From contig JAFGSF010000051.1 in the NCBI GenBank assembly GCA_016934745.1, positions 1 through 45,695 on the forward strand: a stretch of DNA of 45,695 nt. The letters are read 5' to 3'. A model generated the notes under the pieces. That model was given only the letters and a program-made list of their open reading frames with translations. It had not been told where the DNA came from and did not search any database. Numbering within the stretch: position 1 is the stretch's first letter; the number at the start of each line of letters is the position of its first letter. Both the position numbers and the translations under genes were made by a program. The stretch is from Candidatus Aminicenantota bacterium (GTDB lineage: Bacteria; Acidobacteriota; Aminicenantia; UBA2199). Below are positions 1 through 8,222 of this stretch, piece after piece.

Positions 1-81
1 GGCCGGGTGCTGGCCACGGGCCAGTCGGCCAACAATACCAGCAACGACCCGGCGGCGCACATCGCAGTGCAGGGGCAATAA
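1..81 (+). CDS. C-terminal end of a large secreted repeat protein (partial)
   Basis: Reading frame 1 is open from the window edge to a TAA at 79-81 and encodes 26 residues. They include SGQ/TGQ-SANNTSNDPAAH, almost identical to the last residues of the complete protein encoded at 487-3750 and to the end of its first internal repeat. This is therefore the 3' end of an upstream paralogue, most of which lies outside the window. Two family members sit in tandem on the plus strand with about 400 bases between them. The function of the family is unknown; the module is probably extracellular, judged from the signal peptide of the complete copy. Confidence 0.8.
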   Translation, partial: GRVLATGQSANNTSNDPAAHIAVQGQ

Positions 82-204
82 ATTAAAAAGTAATGAAAAA
101 ATTAACGTAAATCAACATGGCTTTTCCTGATATTTATCCTTTGCTAAAGTTGAAGCCAAATAATCGATGAAATCAAACCAGCCATGCCGAATGGTGTCGA
201 GTGG

Positions 205-233
205 TTGACTGATTTCGGTTTTATGCTTATAAT
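205..233 (+). promoter_or_regulatory. Sigma70-type promoter TTGACT-17-TATAAT in the 82-486 gap
   Basis: TTGACT (205-210) and a perfect TATAAT (228-233) are separated by 17 bases. Transcription would begin close to the ATG at 241, only 7 bases after the -10 box. It could drive a leaderless small ORF (241-450), or serve as the promoter of the secreted protein at 487 with a leader of roughly 245 bases. A second isolated TATAAT lies at 414-419 without a convincing -35. Otherwise I see nothing in the gap between 82 and 486. Confidence 0.55.
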
Positions 234-240
234 TAATAGT

Positions 241-450
241 ATGAAAGGCATTTGTTTTTCTGCCGGACTAAAAGCAAAGACTTTGCACAAAGAAAAACAA
301 AATGACGTGCAGGGGGGCTACCCTTTATCCAGGTTCTGCCTAAAAGTGACATTAATTGTCGGCTCGATTGACAAATTATCGCTATTGTGGGAGTTTAATG
401 TCCTTAAAATAGGTATAATTAGCTCAGGAGAGGCATTGAACTTGGCATGA
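241..450 (+). CDS. Possible small leaderless ORF, 69 aa, unknown
   Basis: The ATG at 241 follows TATAAT by 7 bases, a spacing shared with several other genes here, and the frame stays open for 69 codons to a TGA at 448-450. The product is mildly basic and has a short hydrophobic stretch around residues 33-40, but no domain I recognise. There is no Shine-Dalgarno sequence. It ends 36 bases before the ATG of the large secreted protein. It may be a real small protein, a translated leader controlling the gene downstream, or chance. The only positive evidence is the promoter-to-ATG geometry. Confidence 0.25.
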   Translation: MKGICFSAGLKAKTLHKEKQNDVQGGYPLSRFCLKVTLIVGSIDKLSLLWEFNVLKIGIISSGEALNLA

Positions 451-486
451 AAAGTGCTTTTAAAATTATTGTTTAAGGAGAAAACG

Positions 487-3400
487 ATGTCAAAAAATGA
501 AATAAAACGGCTAATAATACGTTCATGTCTTTTAGTGATCTTTCTAGCGGTGTTTATCGGTCTTCATGCTCAGGAATACAACATTTACCAGCTGCGCGAT
601 GCCAGCGGTAACTTGGTCTTTACCGAAGGCGGTGACTATGACCTGCTGGCTGACGGGAACGGCAACCTGCATATCCTTTGGGTAGAACAGGGATATATTT
701 ACTATGGCCGCGTGGTCTACAACACCGGCAGCGCCGACTACCGCATCACTGGAAAAGAATATACCAATGTTAATCTTTACCTGGATGGCGTCAGCAACTT
801 ATGGACACAGCCACGGGTTGCCGTACGCCGCGATGGCCAGACCGTGCACTTTGTTTGGGGTGAAACACTTAAGCACGCTTGGCGCAACGACCAGGGGACA
901 TGGTCCAAAGAGACGGTGCGCAGCATCAGCGGCGTTCAGCGCTGCATCGCGCCCAGCGTTTTGGTCGAGGACAATGAGACGGTCCACATCCTCTACGGCT
1001 ACTATGACGGGTCCAATGGCTATGATCCCACCCACCTCATCTACCAACGCAAACCGCTCGGGGGTTCTTGGAGCGGTTACATGGAGTTCGATGTGGCCGG
1101 CTACAACCAGGGTGCCGAATGGCGTGACCCGGTAATGACCCTCGATGCCCTGGGCGGGATCCACGCCACCTGGAGCAACTATATGTGGAGCAGCACCAGT
1201 GACGGCGGTTCCGCCCGATATCGTTATGCCCCGGCCGGAACCGGCCTGGAGACGGCGTCCACGGTCATCGTACCTCTTGCCCCGGGTGTCCTCATGAATG
1301 GCGCCGGTAACATTTTTGTCGACAGCACAGGCAAGGTTCACCGTACCATATCGTCGAGTCTTGTCTCGATCGACTATTCCACTAAGGCCTCTGGCAGCAG
1401 TGGTGCCTGGACGACTCCGAGCCGACCAAGCAATGGTCTGCTCCAGACAGGGGAAGATTCGTGGGCTGCCATTACCGTGGATAGCCTCGGCCACGTATTG
1501 GTCGCCTTTGCCGATGGGATCAGCTATACCAACTACACCAACCTATATCTTTCGGTGTTGGACCAGGGCGTCTGGACCAAGTCCTCCATTCCCACCACTG
1601 CCGGTATGGATTGTTTCCGCCAGCCTTCGATGGTAGCGGCGAACGGCATGCTCTACCTGTTTTGGCGTGAAAGCACGGGGCGTCTGGCATTGGCCACCAT
1701 GCCCGATAGCGCCGGATCACTGACCCTGACCGCTCCCAACGGCGGTGAAAACTGGGTGCGCACCACTGCCCAGAACATCACCTGGACTAGCAACGGCGTC
1801 AGTGGCACGGTTAAGCTGCTGCTGTACCAAAACCTGACCCTGATCGGGACGATAGCCCAGGACCTGGATGTCGGGACCGGCACCTATTCCTGGACGGTGG
1901 GCAACCTGATCAGCGGCAGCGCTCCGGCCGGCAGCAATTACAAGGTCCGTGTCCAAACTAGTGACGATGTACTAAATGACGACTCGGATGGTACATTGAC
2001 CATCGTTTCCGAGATCGAGACCGTTTCGGCTCCGAGCTCGCCCTCGGGGTCGCCCTTTGGCTTTACCGATGTGAGTTACACATACAGCAGCAGCGGCGCC
2101 GTGTCGAGTCTCGGCCATAGCGTGCAGTACAAGTTCGACTGGGGTGATACGACCGATTCGGGCTGGCTGGCTGTGGGCACGACCAGTGCCAGCCACAGTT
2201 GGAGCTCGACCGGCACGTTCTCAGTGCGGGCCATGGCCCGCTGTGCGACCCATACCACGATCGAATCGCCATGGTCGACAACCTTGTCCGTGGTGATCGT
2301 AGTGCCCGGATCTTATTTCAACTCCCCCGCCAACCGACTGATTCTACCCGAAGTGAACTGGGCCTCAGCCTCGGGCGGCGGTGACTGGATGTCGGAAGTG
2401 CAGGTCATCGATGGTACCGGCGGATCTATTGTCCAGGTCTATTACAACAGCGGCACCAGCCGACGTGGACCGTTCACCATCTGGACCAACAGTGGCGGCG
2501 CCGGCAGCAGCATCAAGTTCAGCAATATGCTGCAGACCATCGACGGTCTCGATGCCGGGGCCTTCACCTATTACGGCACGGGCGGCAGCCTGGAAATGAT
2601 TACCCAGGACGGCAGCCACACCATCCAGGCGGCTATCCGCACCTACAACGGCAATTTTTCGCGAACCTTCCCGGCTTTGGCTGACGTGGACACCAACACC
2701 GCGGTTTCAGGGCGCGCCTTGATAGTGCCCAATATGTCGAATGACACGGGCTTTCGTTCGTCACTCGTCCTATTCAACCCCAGCAGTGACAGCGTGACGG
2801 CCGATGTGCAGATCATCGCCAGCAACGGCAGTCAGGTGGGGTCGACGATATCCGAGACGGTGGCCGGGTATGAGATGGCCGGAGTGTCGGGATTGCGCGA
2901 CAATACCTACAGCAACGCCGATTTCTGGGTGACGGTGACCGGCGGCAGCGGCCGCTTGATCGTATCGGGGCAGAGCGCCAACAATACGAGCAACGACCCG
3001 GCGGCGCACATCGCTGTGCAGGCTGGTCCGGGCTACGTTAACTCGCCGGCCGCAAGGTTGATTTTTCCTGAAGTCAACTGGGCGTCGGCCAGCGGCGGCG
3101 GTGACTGGATTTCAGAGGTGCACATCACCGACCTGAGCGGCGGCGCCGTGGTCACGGCCTACTACAATATCGGCACAGAGCGGCGCGGTCCGTTCACGTT
3201 GTGGACGAACAGCGGCGCGGCCAATTGCAGTGTGACCTTCAGCAACGTGATCGAGACCATCGACGCACTGGACGGCACGGCCGCGGTGTACTACGGCACG
3301 GGCGGGGCCTTGGAACTGATCACCCAGGACGGCAGCCACCTGATTCAGGCGGCGTTGAAGACCTATAATGGAAATGTGACCCGGACCTTCCCCGCCTTCC

Positions 3401-3750
3401 AGGACATAGAGGCGAACACGGCAGCGGTTGGGCGCGGTCTGGTGATTCCGAACATCAGCAACGACACCCAGTACCGGCCCTCGGTCGCGTTATTCAATCC
3501 GACTGCGGACAGCGTGACGGTGGACGTGCGCATCATCGGCAGCAATGGCAGCCAGATCGGTTCGACCATCACGCTGACAGTGGCCGGATACGAGATGGCC
3601 GGCGTGGTGGGGTTGCGCGACAGCACCTACAGCAACGCCTGCGTGCTGATCACGGTGGCGAGCGGATCAGGCCGGGTGCTGGCTACGGGCCAGTCGGCCA
3701 ACAACACCTCCAACGATCCGGCGGCCCATGTCGCCGTGCAGGCATATTGA
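487..3750 (+). CDS. Large secreted beta-propeller / Ig-like repeat protein (1087 aa)
   Basis: I chose the ATG at 487 because AAGGAG lies just upstream (475-480) and the product then starts with a clean signal peptide (basic MSKNEIKR, hydrophobic core, cleavage near LHAQ). Domains in order: residues about 30-415 resemble BNR/sialidase-like propeller repeats (several LHILW, VHFVW and IHATW strands). Residues about 420-520 are a Kre9/KNH-like module opening with LTAPNGGENW. Residues about 525-605 form a PKD-like domain (KFDWGD...HSW..TGTFSV). The rest is two tandem copies of a roughly 240-residue module (608-848 and 849-1087). There are no catalytic residues I can name, so binding or adhesion at the cell surface is inference. 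The same C-terminal module ends the upstream paralogue and survives as a decayed copy near 5.64-5.70 kb. Confidence 0.85.
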   Translation: MSKNEIKRLIIRSCLLVIFLAVFIGLHAQEYNIYQLRDASGNLVFTEGGDYDLLADGNGNLHILWVEQGYIYYGRVVYNTGSADYRITGKEYTNVNLYLDGVSNLWTQPRVAVRRDGQTVHFVWGETLKHAWRNDQGTWSKETVRSISGVQRCIAPSVLVEDNETVHILYGYYDGSNGYDPTHLIYQRKPLGGSWSGYMEFDVAGYNQGAEWRDPVMTLDALGGIHATWSNYMWSSTSDGGSARYRYAPAGTGLETASTVIVPLAPGVLMNGAGNIFVDSTGKVHRTISSSLVSIDYSTKASGSSGAWTTPSRPSNGLLQTGEDSWAAITVDSLGHVLVAFADGISYTNYTNLYLSVLDQGVWTKSSIPTTAGMDCFRQPSMVAANGMLYLFWRESTGRLALATMPDSAGSLTLTAPNGGENWVRTTAQNITWTSNGVSGTVKLLLYQNLTLIGTIAQDLDVGTGTYSWTVGNLISGSAPAGSNYKVRVQTSDDVLNDDSDGTLTIVSEIETVSAPSSPSGSPFGFTDVSYTYSSSGAVSSLGHSVQYKFDWGDTTDSGWLAVGTTSASHSWSSTGTFSVRAMARCATHTTIESPWSTTLSVVIVVPGSYFNSPANRLILPEVNWASASGGGDWMSEVQVIDGTGGSIVQVYYNSGTSRRGPFTIWTNSGGAGSSIKFSNMLQTIDGLDAGAFTYYGTGGSLEMITQDGSHTIQAAIRTYNGNFSRTFPALADVDTNTAVSGRALIVPNMSNDTGFRSSLVLFNPSSDSVTADVQIIASNGSQVGSTISETVAGYEMAGVSGLRDNTYSNADFWVTVTGGSGRLIVSGQSANNTSNDPAAHIAVQAGPGYVNSPAARLIFPEVNWASASGGGDWISEVHITDLSGGAVVTAYYNIGTERRGPFTLWTNSGAANCSVTFSNVIETIDALDGTAAVYYGTGGALELITQDGSHLIQAALKTYNGNVTRTFPAFQDIEANTAAVGRGLVIPNISNDTQYRPSVALFNPTADSVTVDVRIIGSNGSQIGSTITLTVAGYEMAGVVGLRDSTYSNACVLITVASGSGRVLATGQSANNTSNDPAAHVAVQAY
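2308..3750 (+). repeat. Tandem duplication of a ~240-residue module
   Basis: Bases 2308-3030 and 3031-3750 encode two closely similar copies: NSPAxRLI, PEVNWASASGGGDW, RRGPFT.WTNSG, ITQDGSH, YEMAGV.GLRD.TYSNA and SANNTSNDPAAH occur in the same order in both. Within each copy the first half (LI.PEVNW...SEV) and the second half (L.IPN.SNDT...LFNP) look like diverged relatives, suggesting four beta-sandwich half-modules. Nucleotide similarity between the copies is also high, so recombination between them is possible. Confidence 0.85.
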
Positions 3751-3762
3751 CGACGCGGACGT

Positions 3763-5301
3763 TTATTCGATATTTTCGTAAAGGGTGAATTTGTCGTTGG
3801 TCCAGACCATCCTGACTTTTTCCTGGTATGCGGAGAGGAATCGCTCCAGGCCGGGGTCATCCAGGGCTGCATTGATCAGGTAGTAGCGGACGCCGACCTG
3901 GGAGAACTTTGCAGCCAGGCTTTCGATATTCTGGTCCGGGCGGTTACTGCCGATGCTGCGGCGATCGGTATAGAGCGGCAGCACGGTCGCTTTCCTGAAG
4001 GCGATAACGGCGTCTGGGGGAGTATTCTCCTTGATGTATCGAAAGGCTTCCTGAGACTGCTTCTCTTGTGGTCCAATGGCAATTTTGTCCTGGTCGCGGA
4101 GAATGTGCAGGATGCCGAGCGGATAATGGAGAAGACAAAGCATGGTGATGAGCGCGAGCACATGGTTGGCATGGATTTTGCCGGGCCAAGGCAGTGTCCG
4201 GGCACCAATGACAGTATAATAAATATACAGGGGCAGTATGGGGAATATATAACGGAAACCCTGGTTGGTAGTCGGGAATGCCAAAATGAGAAAAGTGTAA
4301 GTCGCGGCCAGCCACTCCGGCATTGCAGGACTTTTAAGGCATTTTTTAAAAAATCCGATAACCATCAACAGGGTCGCCAGCACGATGGTCGTCCCGGCCA
4401 GGATTTTACCGACGCTCCCGCCCAAATAAAAAAATCCCCTGAACTCTCCGATATAGTGCAGCAAACCGCTCACCATCAAATTCAGCGGATCGCGGAAGCT
4501 ATAAAGGCTTTGGTAATAGGGCAGGGGTTCCTTGGCGCTGGGGATGAGCAAAAAGGCAATGGCGGCATAAAATAATATGGCGGACCCGGCCGCGGCCAGC
4601 AGGAGCCCGACAATATTGCCGGCATCATTTTTTTTCCCGGCAAACATTTTTTTCACAATTCTCAGCATAGAATCGGCTAAAATGCTGAACAGCAGCACGA
4701 CGCCGACGCTCTTCATCAGCATTGTCACGGCGACCAGGGCTCCGAGCCGCAAACTTTGCAGGAAAATTTTACGGTTGGGATCCAGCTTTTCGAAGCCGAT
4801 TACAGCAAGCATCATAAACAGAGCGAATGGAATATCGGCCAGGATTTCTCCCTTGAAACTCAAAGTCCACGGATTGTAAACAATGAGCAGAAGTGCCCCC
4901 CCGGAGATAGCCGGGGAGAAATGACCTCGAAAGAAATAATACAGGGCCAAACCCAGCAGGAACAAAACAAAGGAAATCAAATAGGAAAATGCCAGTATGT
5001 TGTTGCCAAACAAAACATAGAATGGGGACAGCAGTATCGGAAAGCCTACCGGGTAGGTTTGCGGCGACGGCAGGAAGCATTGCTCATTGAAGATGTATCC
5101 GGTCGTGGTTTGCGGTTTGCCTTCCACCAAGTTTTTTGCCTGCAAGATGTACAAAGCAAAGTCGCCACTCCAGTTGTGACTGTCCTTGACGTTGATGAAA
5201 AAAAGCGGTAGCAACAACATCGCGATAAGCAAGAAGACTGGGATTTTGCCCGGCTGGTTCTTATAGGAATGCATGCCGTCCACCGATTGCTGGGATGTCA
5301 T
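3763..5301 (-). CDS. Polytopic GT-C family glycosyltransferase (512 aa)
   Basis: The product has about ten hydrophobic segments from residue 20 to about 400 and a soluble C-terminal domain of about 110 residues. The first external loop contains GDFALYILQAKNL followed by YPVGFPILLSP, the acidic-residue loop and Tyr/Pro-rich sequence typical of ArnT/PMT-like (GT39/GT83) transferases that use lipid-phosphate sugars. It probably transfers a sugar on the periplasmic face of the inner membrane; the acceptor is unknown. No Shine-Dalgarno is visible, but TTGAAA-17-TATAAT ends 6 bases before the ATG at 5301, so the mRNA is probably leaderless. It converges on the secreted repeat protein with a 12-base gap, and no terminator is visible between them. 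Confidence 0.8.
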   Translation of the reverse strand: MTSQQSVDGMHSYKNQPGKIPVFLLIAMLLLPLFFINVKDSHNWSGDFALYILQAKNLVEGKPQTTTGYIFNEQCFLPSPQTYPVGFPILLSPFYVLFGNNILAFSYLISFVLFLLGLALYYFFRGHFSPAISGGALLLIVYNPWTLSFKGEILADIPFALFMMLAVIGFEKLDPNRKIFLQSLRLGALVAVTMLMKSVGVVLLFSILADSMLRIVKKMFAGKKNDAGNIVGLLLAAAGSAILFYAAIAFLLIPSAKEPLPYYQSLYSFRDPLNLMVSGLLHYIGEFRGFFYLGGSVGKILAGTTIVLATLLMVIGFFKKCLKSPAMPEWLAATYTFLILAFPTTNQGFRYIFPILPLYIYYTVIGARTLPWPGKIHANHVLALITMLCLLHYPLGILHILRDQDKIAIGPQEKQSQEAFRYIKENTPPDAVIAFRKATVLPLYTDRRSIGSNRPDQNIESLAAKFSQVGVRYYLINAALDDPGLERFLSAYQEKVRMVWTNDKFTLYENIE

Positions 5302-5307
5302 TGCGTC

Positions 5308-5336
5308 ATTATATGTATTTCAGCAAACGATTTCAA
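5308..5336 (-). promoter_or_regulatory. Promoter of the GT-C gene, leaderless geometry
   Basis: On the minus strand TTGAAA (5336-5331), 17 bases, TATAAT (5313-5308), then 6 bases and the ATG at 5301. The -35 matches consensus at 5 of 6 positions and the -10 at 6 of 6. The expected transcription start coincides with the A of the start codon. Confidence 0.65.
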
Positions 5337-5396
5337 TAAGCGATTTCGGCATCTGGTTGGACTGCGACAACGGCCGAATCAACAGAACGCCTGACA

Positions 5397-5640
5397 CTAT
5401 TCAGCCGGGGAGGCTAACTGCAAATAAAGATCATGGACCCGGGCTGAAATTACTGTGATTGAAAAGTGATCTATCATTCTTTGCCGGGCCTGGGTTCTCA
5501 GCCTGGCCCTTAATTGCGGGTCTTCCAAAAGGCGCAAGATGGCCGCGGCAAAAGCATCCGGATCGTCGACTGGTACAACGAGCCCGTTGAATTCATCGCT
5601 GACAACCGCAAGATTTCCCGGTATCGCCGAAACGACCGCT
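5397..5640 (-). pseudogene. C-terminal fragment of a GT4 glycosyltransferase
   Basis: On the minus strand the frame ending at the TAG at 5397-5399 encodes VVSAIPGN followed by NGLVVPVDDPDAF and LLEDPQLRARLR, the classical last 75-80 residues of a GT4 (GT-B fold) sugar transferase, including the nucleotide-sugar-binding end of the fold. All upstream parts (N-terminal domain, most of the catalytic domain) are missing. Upstream of about 5640 the frame runs into sequence that is antisense to a copy of the secreted-protein repeat. The open frame of 133 codons is therefore a chimera and not a functional enzyme. It lies upstream of and in the same direction as the GT-C gene, so it is likely a remnant of a former glycosyltransferase operon. 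Confidence 0.7.
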
Positions 5641-5704
5641 TCGGGCCAGTCGGCCAACAACACTTCCAACGATCCGGCGATGACATCCCCATGCAGGCGC
5701 AATG
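5636..5704 (+). repeat. Decayed copy of the secreted-repeat 3' end
   Basis: The plus strand encodes SGQSANNTSNDPA as in the 3' ends at 1-81 and 3670-3750. After GATCCGGCG the frame is shifted by a small indel, and the other frame continues as DDIPMQAQ followed by TGA, matching AHIAVQAQ-stop. This is a frameshifted remnant of a third family member, truncated on its 5' side exactly where the glycosyltransferase fragment begins. Bases 5705-5845 hold nothing I can recognise. Confidence 0.7.
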
Positions 5705-5845
5705 ATCCTGAATAAAAAAAACGCTGATCGCGGAATCCAGTTCCCGGATTTCGTCCAGGCGACTCGCTGGCGGAAAACCGGTATTTTATCTTTCTCATTG
5801 ATTGAACGGACTCACCCTTTTTAATTATTTGGGGTATGGATGAAA

Positions 5846-5874
5846 TTGAATTTTCTTTGAATATTGGGTATCAT
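5846..5874 (+). promoter_or_regulatory. Promoter of polysaccharide operon A
   Basis: TTGAAT (5846-5851), 17 bases, TATCAT (5869-5874). The ATG of a 31-codon ORF follows after 7 bases (5882), the same geometry as the other leaderless candidates here. It is the best promoter candidate ahead of the operon running to 13339. Confidence 0.5.
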
Positions 5875-5881
5875 GGATAAC

Positions 5882-5977
5882 ATGCCAGCAACTGAAAAGA
5901 GCGTGATCGATGGACTTTTGCAGCCATGGGTTTTATTTTGCCAGGCCGCCCTTCTCGAATCAGGATTCATGAGATGA
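5882..5977 (+). CDS. Possible 31-aa leader ORF coupled to the methyltransferase
   Basis: The ATG at 5882 lies 7 bases after the -10 TATCAT. The frame ends at a TGA (5975-5977) that overlaps the ATG of the methyltransferase at 5974 in an ATGA. The peptide has 31 residues, an acidic/polar start and a hydrophobic middle, and matches nothing I know. Because the methyltransferase has only a weak Shine-Dalgarno, re-initiation after this ORF is plausible. ATGA overlaps of this kind also arise by chance, so the call is tentative. Confidence 0.3.
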   Translation: MPATEKSVIDGLLQPWVLFCQAALLESGFMR

Positions 5978-6690
5978 TCAACGAGGATTTTTCAAAAAAA
6001 AGCAAAATACAGGATGTGGGAAGATGGTACATAACTACTTTTGTAAAAAATGTCGCACGGAATCTGCCAACCGGTTCCTTGATATTGGACGCGGGTGCCG
6101 GTGAATGCGTCTACAAAAAATATTTCGCCCATTGCCATTACAAAGCGATTGATCTGGCTGTCGGTGAGAAACGGTGGGACTATTCCGATCTTGATTATGT
6201 CGGCCCGCTGAATGAGATGCCCATAGAAGATGACGCCTTCGATGCGGTGTTGTGTACCCAGGTCCTGGAGCATTTGGAATGGCCGAGAGAAAGCGTCAAG
6301 GAAATGTACCGGGTCCTCAAGCCTGGAGGGAAGCTCTACATGACAGTGCCCATGGCCCAGAACGAGCATCAGGTTCCTCATGATTTTTTTCGTTATACAT
6401 CCTATGGGCTTATGTCCATCTGCAAGCATGCCGGATTTCGGGAAATAAAGATAACGCCTTTTGGTGGTCTGTGGGTTCGTTGGGCATATGAACTGCCGAG
6501 GGGGATGTTGGTTTTCCCTTCATCGGGAATGCGCATCGGAAAAATAAACATCATGGGGATCGTTCTCCTGCCTTTCAGATTTGCTGCGCTGGGGATGGTG
6601 CGCGTCCTTCAAGCCGTTCTATTATTCATGGATCGGTTCGACAAAAAAAAAAATGACCCCTTGGGATGGTCCTGCGAGGCAGCCAAATGA
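5974..6690 (+). CDS. Class I SAM-dependent methyltransferase (238 aa)
   Basis: Residues about 40-145 carry the Rossmann methyltransferase core: motif I LDAGAGEC, an acidic residue after strand 2 (AIDLAVGEK), LCTQVLEHL (motif IV region) and YRVLKPGGKLYMTVPM (post-motif segment), matching the Methyltransf_11 type. The C-terminus has a hydrophobic segment near residues 190-220. It probably methylates a sugar or a lipid-linked intermediate in the glycan made by this operon; the substrate is inference. The ATG at 5974 is preferred over the one at 5926 because AGGA lies 8 bases upstream and it overlaps the stop of the small ORF. A run of 11 A (6643-6653) near the 3' end is prone to slippage. Confidence 0.8.
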   Translation: MINEDFSKKSKIQDVGRWYITTFVKNVARNLPTGSLILDAGAGECVYKKYFAHCHYKAIDLAVGEKRWDYSDLDYVGPLNEMPIEDDAFDAVLCTQVLEHLEWPRESVKEMYRVLKPGGKLYMTVPMAQNEHQVPHDFFRYTSYGLMSICKHAGFREIKITPFGGLWVRWAYELPRGMLVFPSSGMRIGKINIMGIVLLPFRFAALGMVRVLQAVLLFMDRFDKKKNDPLGWSCEAAK

Positions 6691-6727
6691 TCCGGTCACG
6701 CATGATCGGCCGTGACATCGAGGACCT

Positions 6728-8221
6728 TTGAAAAGAACTTTTTTCGTATCTCTTTGCGAATCTCTGAATGTGATCGTTCAGTTTGCCAATTTCATCCTTT
6801 GGGGATTTTTTTTCGGAGCCCGGGCCGCCATGGACGCGTTCCAGACGTCGGTGGCACTGCCCATGGTTTTGGTGACCGTCATCACCGGGCCGCTGATATT
6901 CAGTCTGGTGCCGCTGCTGGTGGAAGCGAAAAGAAAAAACGCCGCGACCGATTTCGCGCAGTTCAGAAGCAACTTGGTCAACCTTTTCGCTGCCGGCGGT
7001 ATGCTTCTGGCGGCCGTAATCTTAGCTGCTTCAGGGCTGCTCGTTCGCCTGATCGCGCCCGGGCTGGATCCGGGCATGCGCCTGCTGGCGACGCGGTTGC
7101 TACGTATCGAAGTGTTGGCCATTCCTCTGCTGATTGTCGGCGGCGTGCTGATCAGTTTTTTTTACACCGAGGAGAAATTCTACCGGCCGACCATCGCGCC
7201 TTTCTTCGGTAGCCTGGCCGCTATACTGCTGTTGATTTTCGGCCATCGGACGCTGGGCATCCGCGCCTTGGCCTGGGGCATGGTATTGAACGCCCTGGTG
7301 CAAATGCTTTTCATGCTGGGGATCATCCGGAATCATTCCTGGCGGCTGGACTGGCGCGATGCGCGGATCAGGAAATTCGTCCGCAGGATGCTGCCGCTCA
7401 GTGGCGGGAATATCTACTATAAAAGTGATTCGCTGGTTGACCGCTTCATCCTTTCCTTTCTCCCGACCGGAAGTATTTCTTACTTGGCTTATGGGCAGCG
7501 GATAACGACAATCATCGGTCAGGTTCTTGGCCGCGGCCTGGTCACCACCCGTTTTACCGAATTGTCAGCTAAAAACCTGGCTGATCGGAACGGCTTCATT
7601 GAAAGCGTGAACCGCTTGTTCATCCGGGTCAATTTTGTGATCATGCCCATTATCGTTTGCCTGCTGCTGTTTATCCAGCCTTTCCTGCTTATCGTATTCC
7701 GGCGGGGGGCTTTTTCAACCGACGACTTACGGCGAACGGCGATCGTGATCATTGCTTTTCTGGGCCTCCTGCTCGGCGGACTTTTGGGATCGGTGCTGGC
7801 CAACACGTTTTATGCCCTGGGCGATACAAAAACCGTCACCCTGATTGGGATCTCAATGTTTACCGTAGGTATTTTTCTTAAAATAGCCGGTGTTCTGACT
7901 TTCTCCTACGTCGGTGTTGCCCTGGCCACGTCGCTCTATTTCATGCTGGCGGTTGTGGTGGAAATGGCGGTTCTGCAAAAAAAGATCAAGCTTTTCAGCT
8001 GGAGAAGCACAGCTGCTCCTATTTTGAAGATCTTGCCGCCTGCTTTGGGTGCATGGGGCGTCGGATTAACTTATAAAAAATTGTTTCGCATCGGTATTTT
8101 TTCATTGATGGGAGGTGCCGCCCTTGTCATAGCGGTTTATATTTTGCTATCATGGCTCTTTGGTGTTTTTAAAAAAAATGATTTGCCTGTTTTTTTGCAA
8201 AAAGTGATCAAAGCGGAATAA
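6728..8221 (+). CDS. MurJ/MviN-family lipid flippase (497 aa)
   Basis: The protein has about 13-14 hydrophobic helices across its whole length, as expected for the MOP-superfamily flippases. Around residue 330 it has FRRGAFSTDDL and further on LLGSVLANTFYALGDTKT, close to the MurJ signature (GAF...FYA..DT.TP). It would move an undecaprenyl-linked glycan precursor across the inner membrane. It may be the housekeeping lipid II flippase, but its place among glycan genes suggests a dedicated paralogue acting as the Wzx of operon A. The start is a TTG at 6728 with GAGG 4 bases upstream. It ends one base before the next ATG. Confidence 0.82.
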   Translation: MKRTFFVSLCESLNVIVQFANFILWGFFFGARAAMDAFQTSVALPMVLVTVITGPLIFSLVPLLVEAKRKNAATDFAQFRSNLVNLFAAGGMLLAAVILAASGLLVRLIAPGLDPGMRLLATRLLRIEVLAIPLLIVGGVLISFFYTEEKFYRPTIAPFFGSLAAILLLIFGHRTLGIRALAWGMVLNALVQMLFMLGIIRNHSWRLDWRDARIRKFVRRMLPLSGGNIYYKSDSLVDRFILSFLPTGSISYLAYGQRITTIIGQVLGRGLVTTRFTELSAKNLADRNGFIESVNRLFIRVNFVIMPIIVCLLLFIQPFLLIVFRRGAFSTDDLRRTAIVIIAFLGLLLGGLLGSVLANTFYALGDTKTVTLIGISMFTVGIFLKIAGVLTFSYVGVALATSLYFMLAVVVEMAVLQKKIKLFSWRSTAAPILKILPPALGAWGVGLTYKKLFRIGIFSLMGGAALVIAVYILLSWLFGVFKKNDLPVFLQKVIKAE

Positions 8222-8222
8222 A

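Noticed and set aside
799..1494. 231-codon minus-strand ORF inside the large secreted protein gene
   Set aside because: It lies wholly antisense to a well-supported gene, has no promoter or Shine-Dalgarno and a composition typical of reverse-frame shadows.
6712..7212. 166-codon ORF overlapping the start of the flippase gene
   Set aside because: Out of frame with the clear MurJ-like sequence and without recognisable protein features.
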